In this document: piece by piece, positions 54,068-63,370 of the stretch
Numbering within the stretch: position 1 is the first letter of the stretch
How the letters are laid out: each line of letters starts with the position of its first letter
Source: Promethearchaeota archaeon
Lineage (GTDB): Archaea; Asgardarchaeota; Lokiarchaeia; Sigyniarchaeales; SOKP01
Direction: 5' to 3'
Assembly: GCA_029838195.1 (NCBI GenBank)
Contig: JALGVJ010000017.1
Location: 62,001-126,000 of the forward strand
DNA length: 64,000 bases
Notes under the pieces: generated by a model
The model's input: the letters and a program-made list of their open reading frames with translations, nothing else
Database searches by the model: none
Told to the model about the DNA's origin: nothing
Translations under genes and position numbers: made by a program

Positions 54068-54969
54068 TAAAATCAATTCTAGGCTTGATGTAATTAAATC
54101 TACGGAATCATCCCCTAAACGCTTTGATATTCCGCTAGAAGCCCTTTCTTATTTCGAACGAGGTTTTAAGCCATCCTTTTTTAATAAAAAAGTACTGCCT
54201 TATACAATGCGTAGCATGAGAGAGATTAGAAAATCCTTTAAATCAATTAAAAAAACCCTTTAAATCCAAAAACTTCCGTTAATCCAGAATTTATTAGATC
54301 ATTTGAAGAATTTTGTTATAGAATTGGAGCTAGTGCAATCGGATATACCAAAATTCCTCCTGAATTTTTGTTTAAAGACAAGGGAGTAATCTTTGATAAT
54401 GCTATTGTATTTGCTATGGAAATGGATAAAGATAAAATCGCAAAGGCATCCGGTTTAGATGCATTAATCGAAGTTCAAAAAACATATCGAGATTTAGGGA
54501 GGATTGTAAATTCTGCAGCAGAATTTTTACGTAATTGCGGTTATGCCGCTCAAGCCAGTCGTCCTTTGGGAGGAGTTATATTGTATCCCCGATTGGCAAG
54601 ATTGGCAAATCTAGGCTGGCAAGGAAGCCATGGCATGTTGATTACACCTCAATATGGTCCTAGAGTTCGTTTAGCAGCGGTTTTCACGAGCATCTCAAAT
54701 ATACATCTCTCTAGAAACAATACACATGCCTGGATCGAGTCGTATTGTAAAATATGTGGCATTTATATAAAAAAATGTCCTGTAAATGCCATATATTCAG
54801 AACCAATTAAAAAAGATAACGGAGTTATTACACATATAGATGTAAATAAGTGCTTTCCCTATTTCCTGAAAATTATGGATGTTCTGTTTGCATGGATCGT
54901 TGTCAATTCAACCGAATTGGTTATAACAAATTAAAGGCACGCATGATGGAAATAAATAAAAAAAATTAA
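54068..54969 (+). pseudogene. QueG/reductive-dehalogenase-like Fe-S protein, broken
   Basis: A decayed relative of the proteins at 56695 and 57931. The sense begins with ESSPKRFDIPLEALSYFER then shifts frame to NPKTSVNPEFIRSFEEFCYR. A long open stretch includes ANLGWQGSHGMLITPQYGPRV and CKICGIYIKKCPVNAIY. It then shifts again near 54880 to YGCSVCMDRCQFNRIGYNK, ending at a TAA at 54967-54969. Two frameshifts and no clear start mean it is dead, or it carries sequence errors. It lies beside the intact set, suggesting a third copy once existed. Confidence 0.65.
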
Positions 54970-55156
54970 ATTTTTTTTTATTATGATCATTAAGATCAGT
55001 TTAAATCTTCTTCTTTTAATAAAGATTATAAGTAAAAATTCAAATTACAATTATTCAAAAAAATGAAATTTTAACAAATAAAAAACTTTATTCTGATTTG
55101 AAATAATACCAATTTTATTCTATTAGATAAAAAAATAAGGGAAAGTAACGATATAT

Positions 55157-56674
55157 TTAGGTCAAGGCTATTCTTTTCGGATATATGCTCTGGGCTTGAA
55201 GATTCTCGTGGAGTAGACGTTCAATCATTTGATTACGTAATTTCGGTTTAGATTCCCATAAATTCTGTAATTCATTAGGATCATCTTTTCTATCAAACAA
55301 ATCTCCATAACCATTTAATCCCGCATAGACAGTTAATTTATGTTTTTCAGTGATTAAATGCCTTAAACGCACATTTATACCAAAATTAAACAATTCTTCA
55401 TCATGTTCAACCAAACATGCTTCCCTAATAGTTTCTTGTGAATCTTGTAAAATCGGTGTCATATCACGCCCTTGCATTCCATAAGGCTGTTCTTTTCGCT
55501 TAATTCCCACCAGCTCCAAAATAGTTTTTGGAATGTCGATTGAGCTAACTAAAGAATCCGTGTGAGTTCCCTTAGTCATTCCGGGCACTTTCCATATTAA
55601 AGGAACTCTTAAAATTCCATCAAAAGGACAAGGTCCTTTTAAAATTAATCCATGGTCACCCATCATGTCCCCATGATCACTGGTATAAATTACCATAGTG
55701 TTTTTATCCAATCCAAATTTTTCCAATGCCGCTAAGATCTGACCCACTCCATAATCCACCATTGCAACTGATCCATAAGTTCTAGCTATGAATTCCTTAA
55801 CCACCTTCTCCGGCTCAGTCCGTAATACCATTCCCCGAAAAAAGGCATTGTCCAAAAGATCTCCCAAAAAAGGATGATTTTTTAAATTTTCTTGATCCTT
55901 ATAACTTTCGGGAAGTTCAATCTTATTTGGGTCATACATATCCCAGTACTTGCCAGGCGGACTGACAGGGTGATGCGGATCTGGAAAAGAACAATGGAGA
56001 TAAAATGGTTTGTCTCCATGCTCACCGTTGACGTGATCTTTCAGATAGGATATAGTTCGTTCGGTTATATAGGTTGTAGGATATAGTTCCTCCGGTATGG
56101 GTGATTCACAATGCGTTTTGTTAAAAAATGCTTTTGCTCTTTTCCTAATAATGGGTAAATATTGTGGTGCCCTTTCTTCTAGCCAATCAAGATAATGCCC
56201 ACAACAAACATCTCCATGGCCCAAAACCATCTCAACATCTTCAAACCCATAATAAGGACGGGGAAGATTCTTGTCCATTTTATATCGCCATTTTTCGGAG
56301 AACCAATGATTAACGCTCTCGTAAGAATAGGCGGATTTTTCAAATTTTTGAGCCCAAAATTGTAAGTGCATCTTTCCAATAGCATGAGTATGATATCCAT
56401 TATTATATAAAATTTGTGAAATAGTAGGCACGTTCTCCGGCAAGTTAATGCCATTACTCCTTACGCCGTGCATGTTTGGATATAATCCTGTTAGCAAGCT
56501 TGCTCTGTTTGGAGAGCATATAGGATTAGCACAATAAGCTGAAGTAAAATGCACTCCTTGATCTGCTAATTTGTCCAGATTGGGAGTCTTCAAGACAGAA
56601 TTTCCCGCACAACTCATGTGGTCAGCTCGATGCTGATCCGTCATGATAAATAACACGTTCATTTTCTCGCTCAT
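55157..56674 (-). CDS. Type I sulfatase (1)
   Basis: A 505-residue alkaline-phosphatase-fold enzyme hydrolysing a sulfate ester. The formylglycine site is PICSPNRASLLTG (Cys53, C-x-P-x-R). The metal ligands are in LFIMTDQHR and YTSDHGDMMGDHG, and a further one is in HCSFPDPHHP. There is no signal peptide, so it is cytoplasmic. Cys-type sulfatases need an anaerobic maturase, which is not seen in the window. It is 20 bases downstream of the QueG-like gene, so the two form one operon. A phosphonate or phosphodiester hydrolase of the same fold cannot be excluded. Confidence 0.9.
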   Translation of the reverse strand: MSEKMNVLFIMTDQHRADHMSCAGNSVLKTPNLDKLADQGVHFTSAYCANPICSPNRASLLTGLYPNMHGVRSNGINLPENVPTISQILYNNGYHTHAIGKMHLQFWAQKFEKSAYSYESVNHWFSEKWRYKMDKNLPRPYYGFEDVEMVLGHGDVCCGHYLDWLEERAPQYLPIIRKRAKAFFNKTHCESPIPEELYPTTYITERTISYLKDHVNGEHGDKPFYLHCSFPDPHHPVSPPGKYWDMYDPNKIELPESYKDQENLKNHPFLGDLLDNAFFRGMVLRTEPEKVVKEFIARTYGSVAMVDYGVGQILAALEKFGLDKNTMVIYTSDHGDMMGDHGLILKGPCPFDGILRVPLIWKVPGMTKGTHTDSLVSSIDIPKTILELVGIKRKEQPYGMQGRDMTPILQDSQETIREACLVEHDEELFNFGINVRLRHLITEKHKLTVYAGLNGYGDLFDRKDDPNELQNLWESKPKLRNQMIERLLHENLQAQSIYPKRIALT

Positions 56675-56694
56675 TTTTAGTTAAGCACCTTTTT

Positions 56695-57798
56695 TCAATT
56701 CCGCTTTCTTTTTTTTAAACCACGTTTATAGTTATAATCATACAATCGCATGTGTTTCGGATCCATAGATTGAAACACTTTTTCTGCTTCCTCAGGAGGT
56801 AAAATTAATATTTCTCCATTTTCTTTTTGAATTACGCAGCCAGAGTTCGTTAGGATTTTATAATTTTTAGCCGTTTCTTTGGGATCTCCAAAGCAAATAT
56901 TACTGCAGTTTCCACATGAGATTTGAATATCATAACCAAGATCAACTGATACGTTAAATCCTTTGGAGCCATCGGGAATCTGTGGCCATTTTCCTTTTGT
57001 CATAGAAGAATGTACTAACAATCGAGTTACCTCATCCTCATCTTCGGGATATTCAAATCTGCCGGGACTCCACGTAGAAAACTTTCCGCTGTGATGCAAG
57101 CCAGTTAATCCCATACATCCAATGATACACCTTCTAATATCAATGCGTTTCGCATAAGAATATTCACGTCCTCCCATCTTAAAGGTAAAAGCCTCTTTAT
57201 CAGAAAACATTTTCAGAGGACAGACCCGTGCGCATAATTTGCAATCATTACAAAATGATTCTTCTTCGGGGATGGGGTCCGACGGTTCCAGTACCGCATC
57301 TGTCACCACTGCTCCTAATAGAATAGTAGTACCATAGTCTTTAATTCCGACATTGCCACTCCATCCAAATGAGCCGACACCAGATGCCACGGCCACATAA
57401 CGGAGGCATAATTCTGGTACAACTTTTAATCTCCAACCCGGAATATCTTCCCTAAATTTATTATTCGGGAAGAATGCCGCCCCTTTAAACCCCTTTTTTT
57501 GTAGCAATACAACCAATTCTTTTTCTATTCTCCAAATCCGTATATATAGGTCAAACATATGTTTTTCAAAATTAGACCTACCATTCGGTAATTTCTTAGC
57601 TAAATAAGCTCTAATGAGTTTTTTGTCTAAAGGCATGGCGAAGCTAATAGCTGATTTAGCTTCGGGCAGCTTATAGGTTATATCCGTGATATCCGGAACT
57701 CCCGCAAGAGTTTGCTGATTAGCAAAACCAACTCTAATTGCACCTCTTTCACGTAAAAATTGTTCTATTTCCTTGTTTAAACTAATGGTTCTCACCAA
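56695..57798 (-). CDS. QueG/reductive-dehalogenase-like Fe-S protein (1)
   Basis: A 367-residue soluble protein resembling epoxyqueuosine reductase and cytoplasmic reductive dehalogenases. The N-terminal domain has IRVGFANQQTLAGVPD and VGSFGWSGNVGIKDYGTTILLGAVV, as in those enzymes. The Fe-S part has CNDCKLCARVCP and, after an insertion of about 90 residues, CGNCSNICFG. The insertion carries further Cys (RRCIIGCMG) not seen in QueG. It is the first gene of an operon with sulfatase 1. A candidate operator lies 96 bases upstream. Function inferred only; the corrinoid-binding site is not obvious. Confidence 0.78.
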   Translation of the reverse strand: MVRTISLNKEIEQFLRERGAIRVGFANQQTLAGVPDITDITYKLPEAKSAISFAMPLDKKLIRAYLAKKLPNGRSNFEKHMFDLYIRIWRIEKELVVLLQKKGFKGAAFFPNNKFREDIPGWRLKVVPELCLRYVAVASGVGSFGWSGNVGIKDYGTTILLGAVVTDAVLEPSDPIPEEESFCNDCKLCARVCPLKMFSDKEAFTFKMGGREYSYAKRIDIRRCIIGCMGLTGLHHSGKFSTWSPGRFEYPEDEDEVTRLLVHSSMTKGKWPQIPDGSKGFNVSVDLGYDIQISCGNCSNICFGDPKETAKNYKILTNSGCVIQKENGEILILPPEEAEKVFQSMDPKHMRLYDYNYKRGLKKRKRN

Positions 57799-57893
57799 TT
57801 CTATAATTTTACCTTGAAGTTTAAATTAAAGATTATTATTATAGAGATTAAATATATATAGGAATCGAATCTATTTATAAATTAATGTTTGGA

Positions 57894-57912
57894 GATTATC
57901 ACCAGTGAATAA
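57894..57912. promoter_or_regulatory. Candidate operator between two QueG-like genes
   Basis: GATTATCACCAGTGAATAA; its reverse contains GTGATAATC. It lies 19 bases before the rightward start at 57931 and downstream of a TATA-like AAATATATATA at 57850-57860, where a bound repressor would block transcription. The same half-site occurs at 62553 and 62609. Confidence 0.55.
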
Positions 57913-57930
57913 GGAAATATAGAATTTAAA

Positions 57931-59079
57931 ATGACTGAAAATAACTCTATTTCATTAGAAGATCAAATCAAGAGTTTAGCACTAAAAGAAGGAGCAGATT
58001 TAGTTGGAATTTGTGAAGCTGCTCCGCTAAGCAATAAGATTTTTTCAGATGCGAGTTTTTTACTAAAAGATGCTCAATCTATTATAAGCATCGCGATATC
58101 TCAAGACCAAAAAAGCATTGAAAAATATCTTTCAAAGCAAGATCGAGCAGATTTTTGCATTAAGGCTGATGAGATTACACAAAAATTACGAGCGATTGGT
58201 GAGAAAATTAAGATCTTATTAGAACAAGAAGGATTTAATGCTTTTAACTGCAATATTAACTTCGATTATAGAAATGCCAATCGCAATCCGACAACCTATA
58301 AAGCATTGGATACCCTTGTTTCCCTCATAGACAAGGAAAAATCGGGTGCGGAATTATCTCATAGTGAGAAGAAAACCTTGAGTGCATTAAAGAAGATGCT
58401 TAAAATCGGGATAAGAAAAAATCCCATTGATTTTGTTCCTGAATTCTCTCACCGTTGTGCTGCTGAAGCTGCAGGATTAGGAAGAATAGGGTGGAGCGGA
58501 AATTTGATAACGGAAAAATATGGGGCACGAGTCATGCTGACTTCCGTGATAACGAATGCCACACTCATGCCGGATAAACCCTTAGAAAAAAATCCTTGTC
58601 TAATGTGCAAATTATGCGAAAAAGCATGTCAAGGAGGTTTTTTTGATAAAAAGGAAGAAGAGTGCATTCAAATTGCTAATATGGAAGAGAAAATTGGTAA
58701 AAGAAAATCTTATTCATATTGTGCGGTGATTTGTGGGGGATTTATTGGTCAAAATCGATTTAAAGAGTGGAGCACCTGGAGCCCTTATCGATTTAAAAGT
58801 TATGGTCTTGAAACCATCGATCAATTACCCAATGATGATTCTGTCGATGATATTTACTTGGATATTATGGAAAGGGCGATTCTAGAAGGTGGTAGGAAAG
58901 CTCAAAATGTCTTGAAATTAAATAGAACAATTCTGGTAGGATTACATAACAAGCCAAAAGAAGATTGGATCCCTACGTGTGCCAATTGCCAAATCATCTG
59001 CGGTCCCACCATGCAAGAAAAGAAGAAAAGCCTTAATTTACTCATAAATGGGGGCAATATTGAAGATGGAGATATATGA
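57931..59079 (+). CDS. QueG/reductive-dehalogenase-like Fe-S protein (2)
   Basis: A 382-residue paralogue, divergent from (1). The N-terminus reads LALKEGADLVGICEAAPLSNK, and the core is RCAAEAAGLGRIGWSGNLITEKYGARVMLTSVI. The Fe-S part is CLMCKLCEKACQGG, where the usual P after the last Cys is Q, followed by an insertion, SYCAVICGGFIGQN and CANCQIICG. The two proteins therefore share the inserted layout. It is followed by an MFS transporter 127 bases away on the same strand. Probably a redox enzyme for the same catabolic unit. Confidence 0.78.
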   Translation: MTENNSISLEDQIKSLALKEGADLVGICEAAPLSNKIFSDASFLLKDAQSIISIAISQDQKSIEKYLSKQDRADFCIKADEITQKLRAIGEKIKILLEQEGFNAFNCNINFDYRNANRNPTTYKALDTLVSLIDKEKSGAELSHSEKKTLSALKKMLKIGIRKNPIDFVPEFSHRCAAEAAGLGRIGWSGNLITEKYGARVMLTSVITNATLMPDKPLEKNPCLMCKLCEKACQGGFFDKKEEECIQIANMEEKIGKRKSYSYCAVICGGFIGQNRFKEWSTWSPYRFKSYGLETIDQLPNDDSVDDIYLDIMERAILEGGRKAQNVLKLNRTILVGLHNKPKEDWIPTCANCQIICGPTMQEKKKSLNLLINGGNIEDGDI

Positions 59080-59206
59080 TTTAATTTATAGCGTAATCTT
59101 GAAGTTAATCATAAAATCACATGTCGCTATTCCCTGGTTGGTATCTATTCGAAAAATTTAAAAATTATTTATTAGTAATAATCTTTAAAAATTAAAAAGT
59201 GATCAA

Positions 59207-60499
59207 ATGTCAGGGCGAGAAGGCAGTTCAAAAAAATTGACAAGGTCTTATTTTCTTTATATGGTATTTATTCTAATTCTGGTCCAGGTTTTAGATTCCT
59301 ATACTACTTCCTTTCCTACACTCATTCCCTCTCGTATCATAGAAGAATTTTTATCCGGATATCCTGAAAACATTGCTTTATCCTTATTTACACTCAGTAC
59401 GGGGATAGGTACTATGGGCATGTACATTTGTGCATTGAACACGTATTTTTCTGATAAATTTGGAAGGAAAGTGATGCTAGTTGTAACGATTTTCGGAATG
59501 GCTGGAATCCTTTTTTTAATGAATTTCAGTACCAGCATTATAGATTTCACGATATATTTATTTTTTCTATGGTTCTTCACACGGTCGGATATATGGATGA
59601 TTTTTATCAGTGAAGAGGCCCCGAAAGAGAAGCGAGCTTTCTGGATGCAAGTTATTTTAATTGGAGGAACCGTGGGTGCTATCCTTGGTCCTATATTGCG
59701 TTCTGTATACATAACTGAGACGTCCTCAAATTGGAGAGGTCTTACCTATTTTCCGATTGTCTTTGGAGTCATTTTAGGAGTAATCGCTTTACTGACGCTA
59801 AAAGAACCGAAAATCTTTCAAGAAGATGTGGGAAACAAGTTATCCGGCGGAACTTCAATTTCTTTAAGAAAAAATGTGAAATCCTTGCTAAAAGCCCCGA
59901 ATAAAAAAGAATTAATTGCCCTCTTAATAATGAGTTTTGTTTTAGGAACTAATTCCATCTTTAGAAATTTAATGGAGCCTTATATCTTTGGGGAAGGAAT
60001 TTTAAATGAAGTACAAATTAGTTTAGTAATTCTCGGAGCCACTCTTGCTGTTTATATAGCATTTCTCTTGATTGGTGTCCTTGCAGACAGAATTGGCAGG
60101 ATTCCGCTTCTATATCTTGGTTCAGTTTTAGTACCCATTTCACAAGTTTTATTTGTTATCGGGAGCACGATCCCTGAAATTGCTTTATTTAGCGGATTAT
60201 TGTTCGGAGGACTTTCAGCCTTAGGGTATTGGTTGTCATGGATTGTAGTTTCCATGGTGATTCTGGAAGTCGTCCCCACGGACTCCAGAGGGACAGGAGC
60301 GGGCCTAAAATCTCTTTTCGGGGCAGCAGGAATAACTTTAGGTTTCTTTTTTACGAGCTTGTTTACCTATTTATTTGGACTAGGTTTGGCCGTTATCATC
60401 ATTAGCTTATCTGTTGGTTTAAACATTCCGTTAATTTATTTCTACGTAAAAGAAACTAAAGGAACGGATCTAAGAGATGTTTATGGACTAAAATTTTAA
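59207..60499 (+). CDS. MFS transporter
   Basis: A 430-residue twelve-helix major facilitator. The loop between helices two and three carries FSDKFGRKVMLVV, the family signature (DxxGRR form). A matching motif, LADRIGRIPLLYLG, occurs in the second half. It is distinct from the GPH transporters: shorter, and without the NDPxxG motif. It looks like the sugar/organic-acid proton symporter group. It is downstream of the second QueG-like gene on the same strand and may be the importer of the substrate of this unit. Confidence 0.85.
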   Translation: MSGREGSSKKLTRSYFLYMVFILILVQVLDSYTTSFPTLIPSRIIEEFLSGYPENIALSLFTLSTGIGTMGMYICALNTYFSDKFGRKVMLVVTIFGMAGILFLMNFSTSIIDFTIYLFFLWFFTRSDIWMIFISEEAPKEKRAFWMQVILIGGTVGAILGPILRSVYITETSSNWRGLTYFPIVFGVILGVIALLTLKEPKIFQEDVGNKLSGGTSISLRKNVKSLLKAPNKKELIALLIMSFVLGTNSIFRNLMEPYIFGEGILNEVQISLVILGATLAVYIAFLLIGVLADRIGRIPLLYLGSVLVPISQVLFVIGSTIPEIALFSGLLFGGLSALGYWLSWIVVSMVILEVVPTDSRGTGAGLKSLFGAAGITLGFFFTSLFTYLFGLGLAVIIISLSVGLNIPLIYFYVKETKGTDLRDVYGLKF

Positions 60500-60557
60500 T
60501 TATAAAAATTTTTTTTTTAATTGAGAAATGGGAGTCTATTTTTAATTGACGGATAAA

Positions 60558-60785
60558 TTACATTTTTAAAAATATTGATACAATATCACCGTCCGTTAAA
60601 GGCTGGTCCCCATCTCTAAATTTCTGACCAGGATGTTTTGCCGTATCTCCCCATATCATTGCGAAACGGAATTGATTTATAAAATCCTTGTGCAAGCGCT
60701 TGCAAAGCGATTTGAGAGTGTCTCCCTCACGCATTATAATTGGCTCTTTCATATCAGCTTCCTCTTTGGGTGGTTTTAAATACAT
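60558..60785 (-). CDS. Stand-alone TGS domain (DRG/Obg GTPase C-terminus-like)
   Basis: A 75-residue beta-grasp protein. MYLKPPKEEADMKEPIIMR then GDTLKSLCKRLHKDFI, FRFAMIWGDTAKHPGQKF and LTDGDIVSIFLKM match the TGS domain that ends archaeal DRG/Rbg GTPases. No GTPase domain remains: an in-frame TGA (reading leftward) lies a few codons upstream, although codons before the ATG (PKLNLIK) still fit the DRG sequence. It is either a detached functional module or a relic. No partner GTPase is in the window. Confidence 0.78.
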   Translation of the reverse strand: MYLKPPKEEADMKEPIIMREGDTLKSLCKRLHKDFINQFRFAMIWGDTAKHPGQKFRDGDQPLTDGDIVSIFLKM

Positions 60786-60945
60786 TTTTATTAAGTTCAG
60801 TTTAGGTCCAAATCAACAACCCATCCCCGCAACTGTTAAAGAAGTTAAAGAAGTTGTAGTATTAGATTTTTCAAAAGGGATATTCTTATTAGTTTTATAA
60901 AGTAAGAATAAATGTTAATTAATCGCATTTTCAGTGAATCTTAAA

Positions 60946-62451
60946 TTAGTTATAAGCACAGCGTTCTGGGTATTTAGGTTGAAGTTTAATGATTTCTCTA
61001 AGAAGTTGGTTGGTTAATTGGTTTTTTAATTCTTTATTCTCCCCCCATAAATTATTAACTTCTTGGGGTTCATTTTCATAGTCATAGATATCTCCAAAAG
61101 TATCCAAACCATCATATATGGACAAACGATGTTGTTCGGTTATCAAGGTTCGAACCCGGAATCTTTTGTCCTTCCAAATCTCTTCATCGTGTTCTATTAA
61201 TACCTTGTCCCGCACCTTTTTATTCGGATTTTTTAAGATTGATGAAACATCCTCTCCTTGCATTCGTTTGAGGTATTTTTTCTTACCTAATCCTAATAGG
61301 TTCAAGATGGTAACTGGTAAGTCCACGGTACTTATTAGGGAATTAGAAATTCCCGTGTGGGTTAACCCGGGTATTTTCCATAATAAAGGCATATTAATCA
61401 CGCTCCGATAATGAGCAGGACCCTTTAAAACTAAACCATGATCGCCACAATAATCTCCATGATCGCTTGTATAAATTACCATCGTGTTTTTTGAAAGCCC
61501 TGTTTTTTCCAAGGCGTTTAAAATTTTTCCTACCGCATCATCAATCATGGCAATGGAACCATAAGTATAGGCCGTAAATTTTTTTGCTGTTTGCTCATCC
61601 ACTTTCTGAGGAAGAAGATGGACAAACCGAGAATCTTTTAAATGTTCTCCTAAAAAGGGATGATTTAACAAGTTCTCAGCATCTTCAAAATTATCTGGAA
61701 GCTTAATATCTTCGGGATTGTACAAGATCCTATACTTGCCGGGAGGACAAACGGGATGATGTGGGTCATTAAAAGAGCAATGCAAAAAGAAAGGTTTATC
61801 CCCATTATTGCCCTCAGCATATCCTTCGAGGTATTCAACCGTCCGATCGGCAATATAAGAAGTCGGATATAATTCTTCTGATAGGTCTGTATCATATGTC
61901 AAATCATTTATTACTCGTATATTTTTTTTCAACCATTCGACAAATTGAGGATCTCTCTCTTTTATCCATTCAATATAATGACCAGTACAAACCACTCCAT
62001 GCCCCGTGGTAAGCGCAGAACACTCTTCAAATCCATAATATGGATTCGGAAAATTTTTAGAATTTAATGTACCGTACAACCATTCAAAAAGATTTTCATA
62101 TGATATAACCCCTTTCTTTTGAGGATTTGCATAAAAATTAAAATGCATTTTCCCCACACTACAAGTGTGATATCCGTTTTCTCTTAAGATTTCCGAGAGA
62201 GTTGGAATGGTTGGATCCAAATTAATTCCATTTGAGCGTGTTTTGTGAACACTTGGATACATCCCGGTAAAGAAACTCGCTCTATTAGGCATGCAAATAG
62301 GAGTGGCACTAAAATATTTAGTAAAAATCATACCATCCTTGGCAATACTGTCAATATTTGGCGTCTTTAAAAAAGAGTGCCCTCTGCAACTTAAATGATC
62401 AGCACGCTGCTGGTCTGTTATTATGAATAACACGTTCATTTTCTCGCTCAT
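60946..62451 (-). CDS. Type I sulfatase (2)
   Basis: A 501-residue paralogue of the sulfatase at 55157, sharing the N-terminus MSEKMNVLFI. The active site is PICMPNRASFFTG (Cys53), with the metal ligands in LFIITDQQR and YTSDHGDYCGDHG and the His pair in HCSFNDPHHP. No signal peptide is seen. It is divergent from the second winged-helix regulator, with two operator-like sites in the gap. Having two sulfatases with one Cys-type motif suggests different sulfated substrates under one control system. Confidence 0.9.
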   Translation of the reverse strand: MSEKMNVLFIITDQQRADHLSCRGHSFLKTPNIDSIAKDGMIFTKYFSATPICMPNRASFFTGMYPSVHKTRSNGINLDPTIPTLSEILRENGYHTCSVGKMHFNFYANPQKKGVISYENLFEWLYGTLNSKNFPNPYYGFEECSALTTGHGVVCTGHYIEWIKERDPQFVEWLKKNIRVINDLTYDTDLSEELYPTSYIADRTVEYLEGYAEGNNGDKPFFLHCSFNDPHHPVCPPGKYRILYNPEDIKLPDNFEDAENLLNHPFLGEHLKDSRFVHLLPQKVDEQTAKKFTAYTYGSIAMIDDAVGKILNALEKTGLSKNTMVIYTSDHGDYCGDHGLVLKGPAHYRSVINMPLLWKIPGLTHTGISNSLISTVDLPVTILNLLGLGKKKYLKRMQGEDVSSILKNPNKKVRDKVLIEHDEEIWKDKRFRVRTLITEQHRLSIYDGLDTFGDIYDYENEPQEVNNLWGENKELKNQLTNQLLREIIKLQPKYPERCAYN

Positions 62452-62552
62452 TTTTATTAGGAAAATTGTTTTCTATTCTTTTTACATTTAAAGGAGAATA
62501 TGAAATTCTTGTCAATTAGAAAACTTCATAATTAATAAGTTTTTATACGGTA

Positions 62553-62569
62553 GTGATAATCATCATTAG
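62553..62569. promoter_or_regulatory. Candidate operator (distal to regulator 2)
   Basis: GTGATAATCATCATTAG, one of two near-identical sites 56 bases apart in the sulfatase 2 / regulator 2 gap. Confidence 0.55.
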
Positions 62570-62608
62570 CATAACACGAAAAATATGATGGTTAAGACTC
62601 TATTATAT

Positions 62609-62625
62609 GTGATAATCACCATTAT
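62609..62625. promoter_or_regulatory. Candidate operator (proximal to regulator 2)
   Basis: GTGATAATCACCATTAT; its core GTGAT-A-ATCAC is a perfect 5-1-5 palindrome. It sits 56 bases downstream of its twin at 62553 and 56 bases before the regulator start at 62681. Confidence 0.6.
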
Positions 62626-62680
62626 TTTTTAGAAATAGAAGATCTCCATATAAATGGAATTGTACTAAATAGGTATTATC

Positions 62681-63370
62681 TTGACTAGTTCAACAGAAAA
62701 AAAAGGGAAAGGAACCAATTGGAAAAAAGAAATCCTTGAATTTCTTAACAAGAATCCTTCAGGATATACCATCACAGATATTGCAAAAGGAATTAAATCC
62801 ACCCGGATTACTGTCTCGAAGTATCTTTCCTTGCTGAAGAATGAGAAAAAGGTGATCTCCAAAGATATTGGCGTATACAAACTTTATTTTAGCAAAGATA
62901 GAAAGTTTATCGACTTGGGATTGGTTCGGTCTTTCTACAAAGCTTTTTTAAGCGGAATAAAATCTAAAATAACTCGTGTACAAGAATATAAGGAGTTAGG
63001 CCATTTTATTTCTGATTCCATGTTTAAATACATCATTGAAGTGTATCCCGAAAGTTTGAGAAAACAAATCACATCGTTCAAGGATTTCTTGCAATTCTTT
63101 AGCAAAATGTATCCATATCATGACTTTCTTTATACTAATGACCTGATTATAGAGGAGAATTTGGACCTTGCGAATGAAAAGGGTGTTTACAAGTTAAGTA
63201 ATGTTGAAATTCTCGATATATCGGACAATTTCAAACTTCATTTTTACATATTATCAGGAATTTTTGAACACACGCTTTCCAAGATTTTTAGACGGAAACC
63301 AATTGTCTGTAATATTGAAAAGATTGATAAAAAAAAGAAAGAAGTCGTGATCTCGCTACAACGAAAGTAA
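62681..63370 (+). CDS. Winged-helix transcription regulator (paralogue 2)
   Basis: A 229-residue paralogue of the regulator at 53200. The recognition-helix stretch STRITVSKYLSLLKNEKKV and the segment before it (SGYTITDIAKGI) closely match. The C-terminal module, ending IDKKKKEVVISLQRK, is related but more diverged (FYILSGIFEHTLSKIFR versus FYIISGMIERSLTKIFK). It starts with TTG at 62681, or possibly upstream. It is divergent from sulfatase 2 and probably represses it, with the palindromes in the gap as its site. Confidence 0.82.
   Translation: MTSSTEKKGKGTNWKKEILEFLNKNPSGYTITDIAKGIKSTRITVSKYLSLLKNEKKVISKDIGVYKLYFSKDRKFIDLGLVRSFYKAFLSGIKSKITRVQEYKELGHFISDSMFKYIIEVYPESLRKQITSFKDFLQFFSKMYPYHDFLYTNDLIIEENLDLANEKGVYKLSNVEILDISDNFKLHFYILSGIFEHTLSKIFRRKPIVCNIEKIDKKKKEVVISLQRK

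Noticed and set aside
61147..61157. GGTTCGAACCC, a tRNA B-box look-alike
   Set aside because: It lies within the sulfatase 2 coding sequence, and no acceptor or anticodon arm pairs around it.
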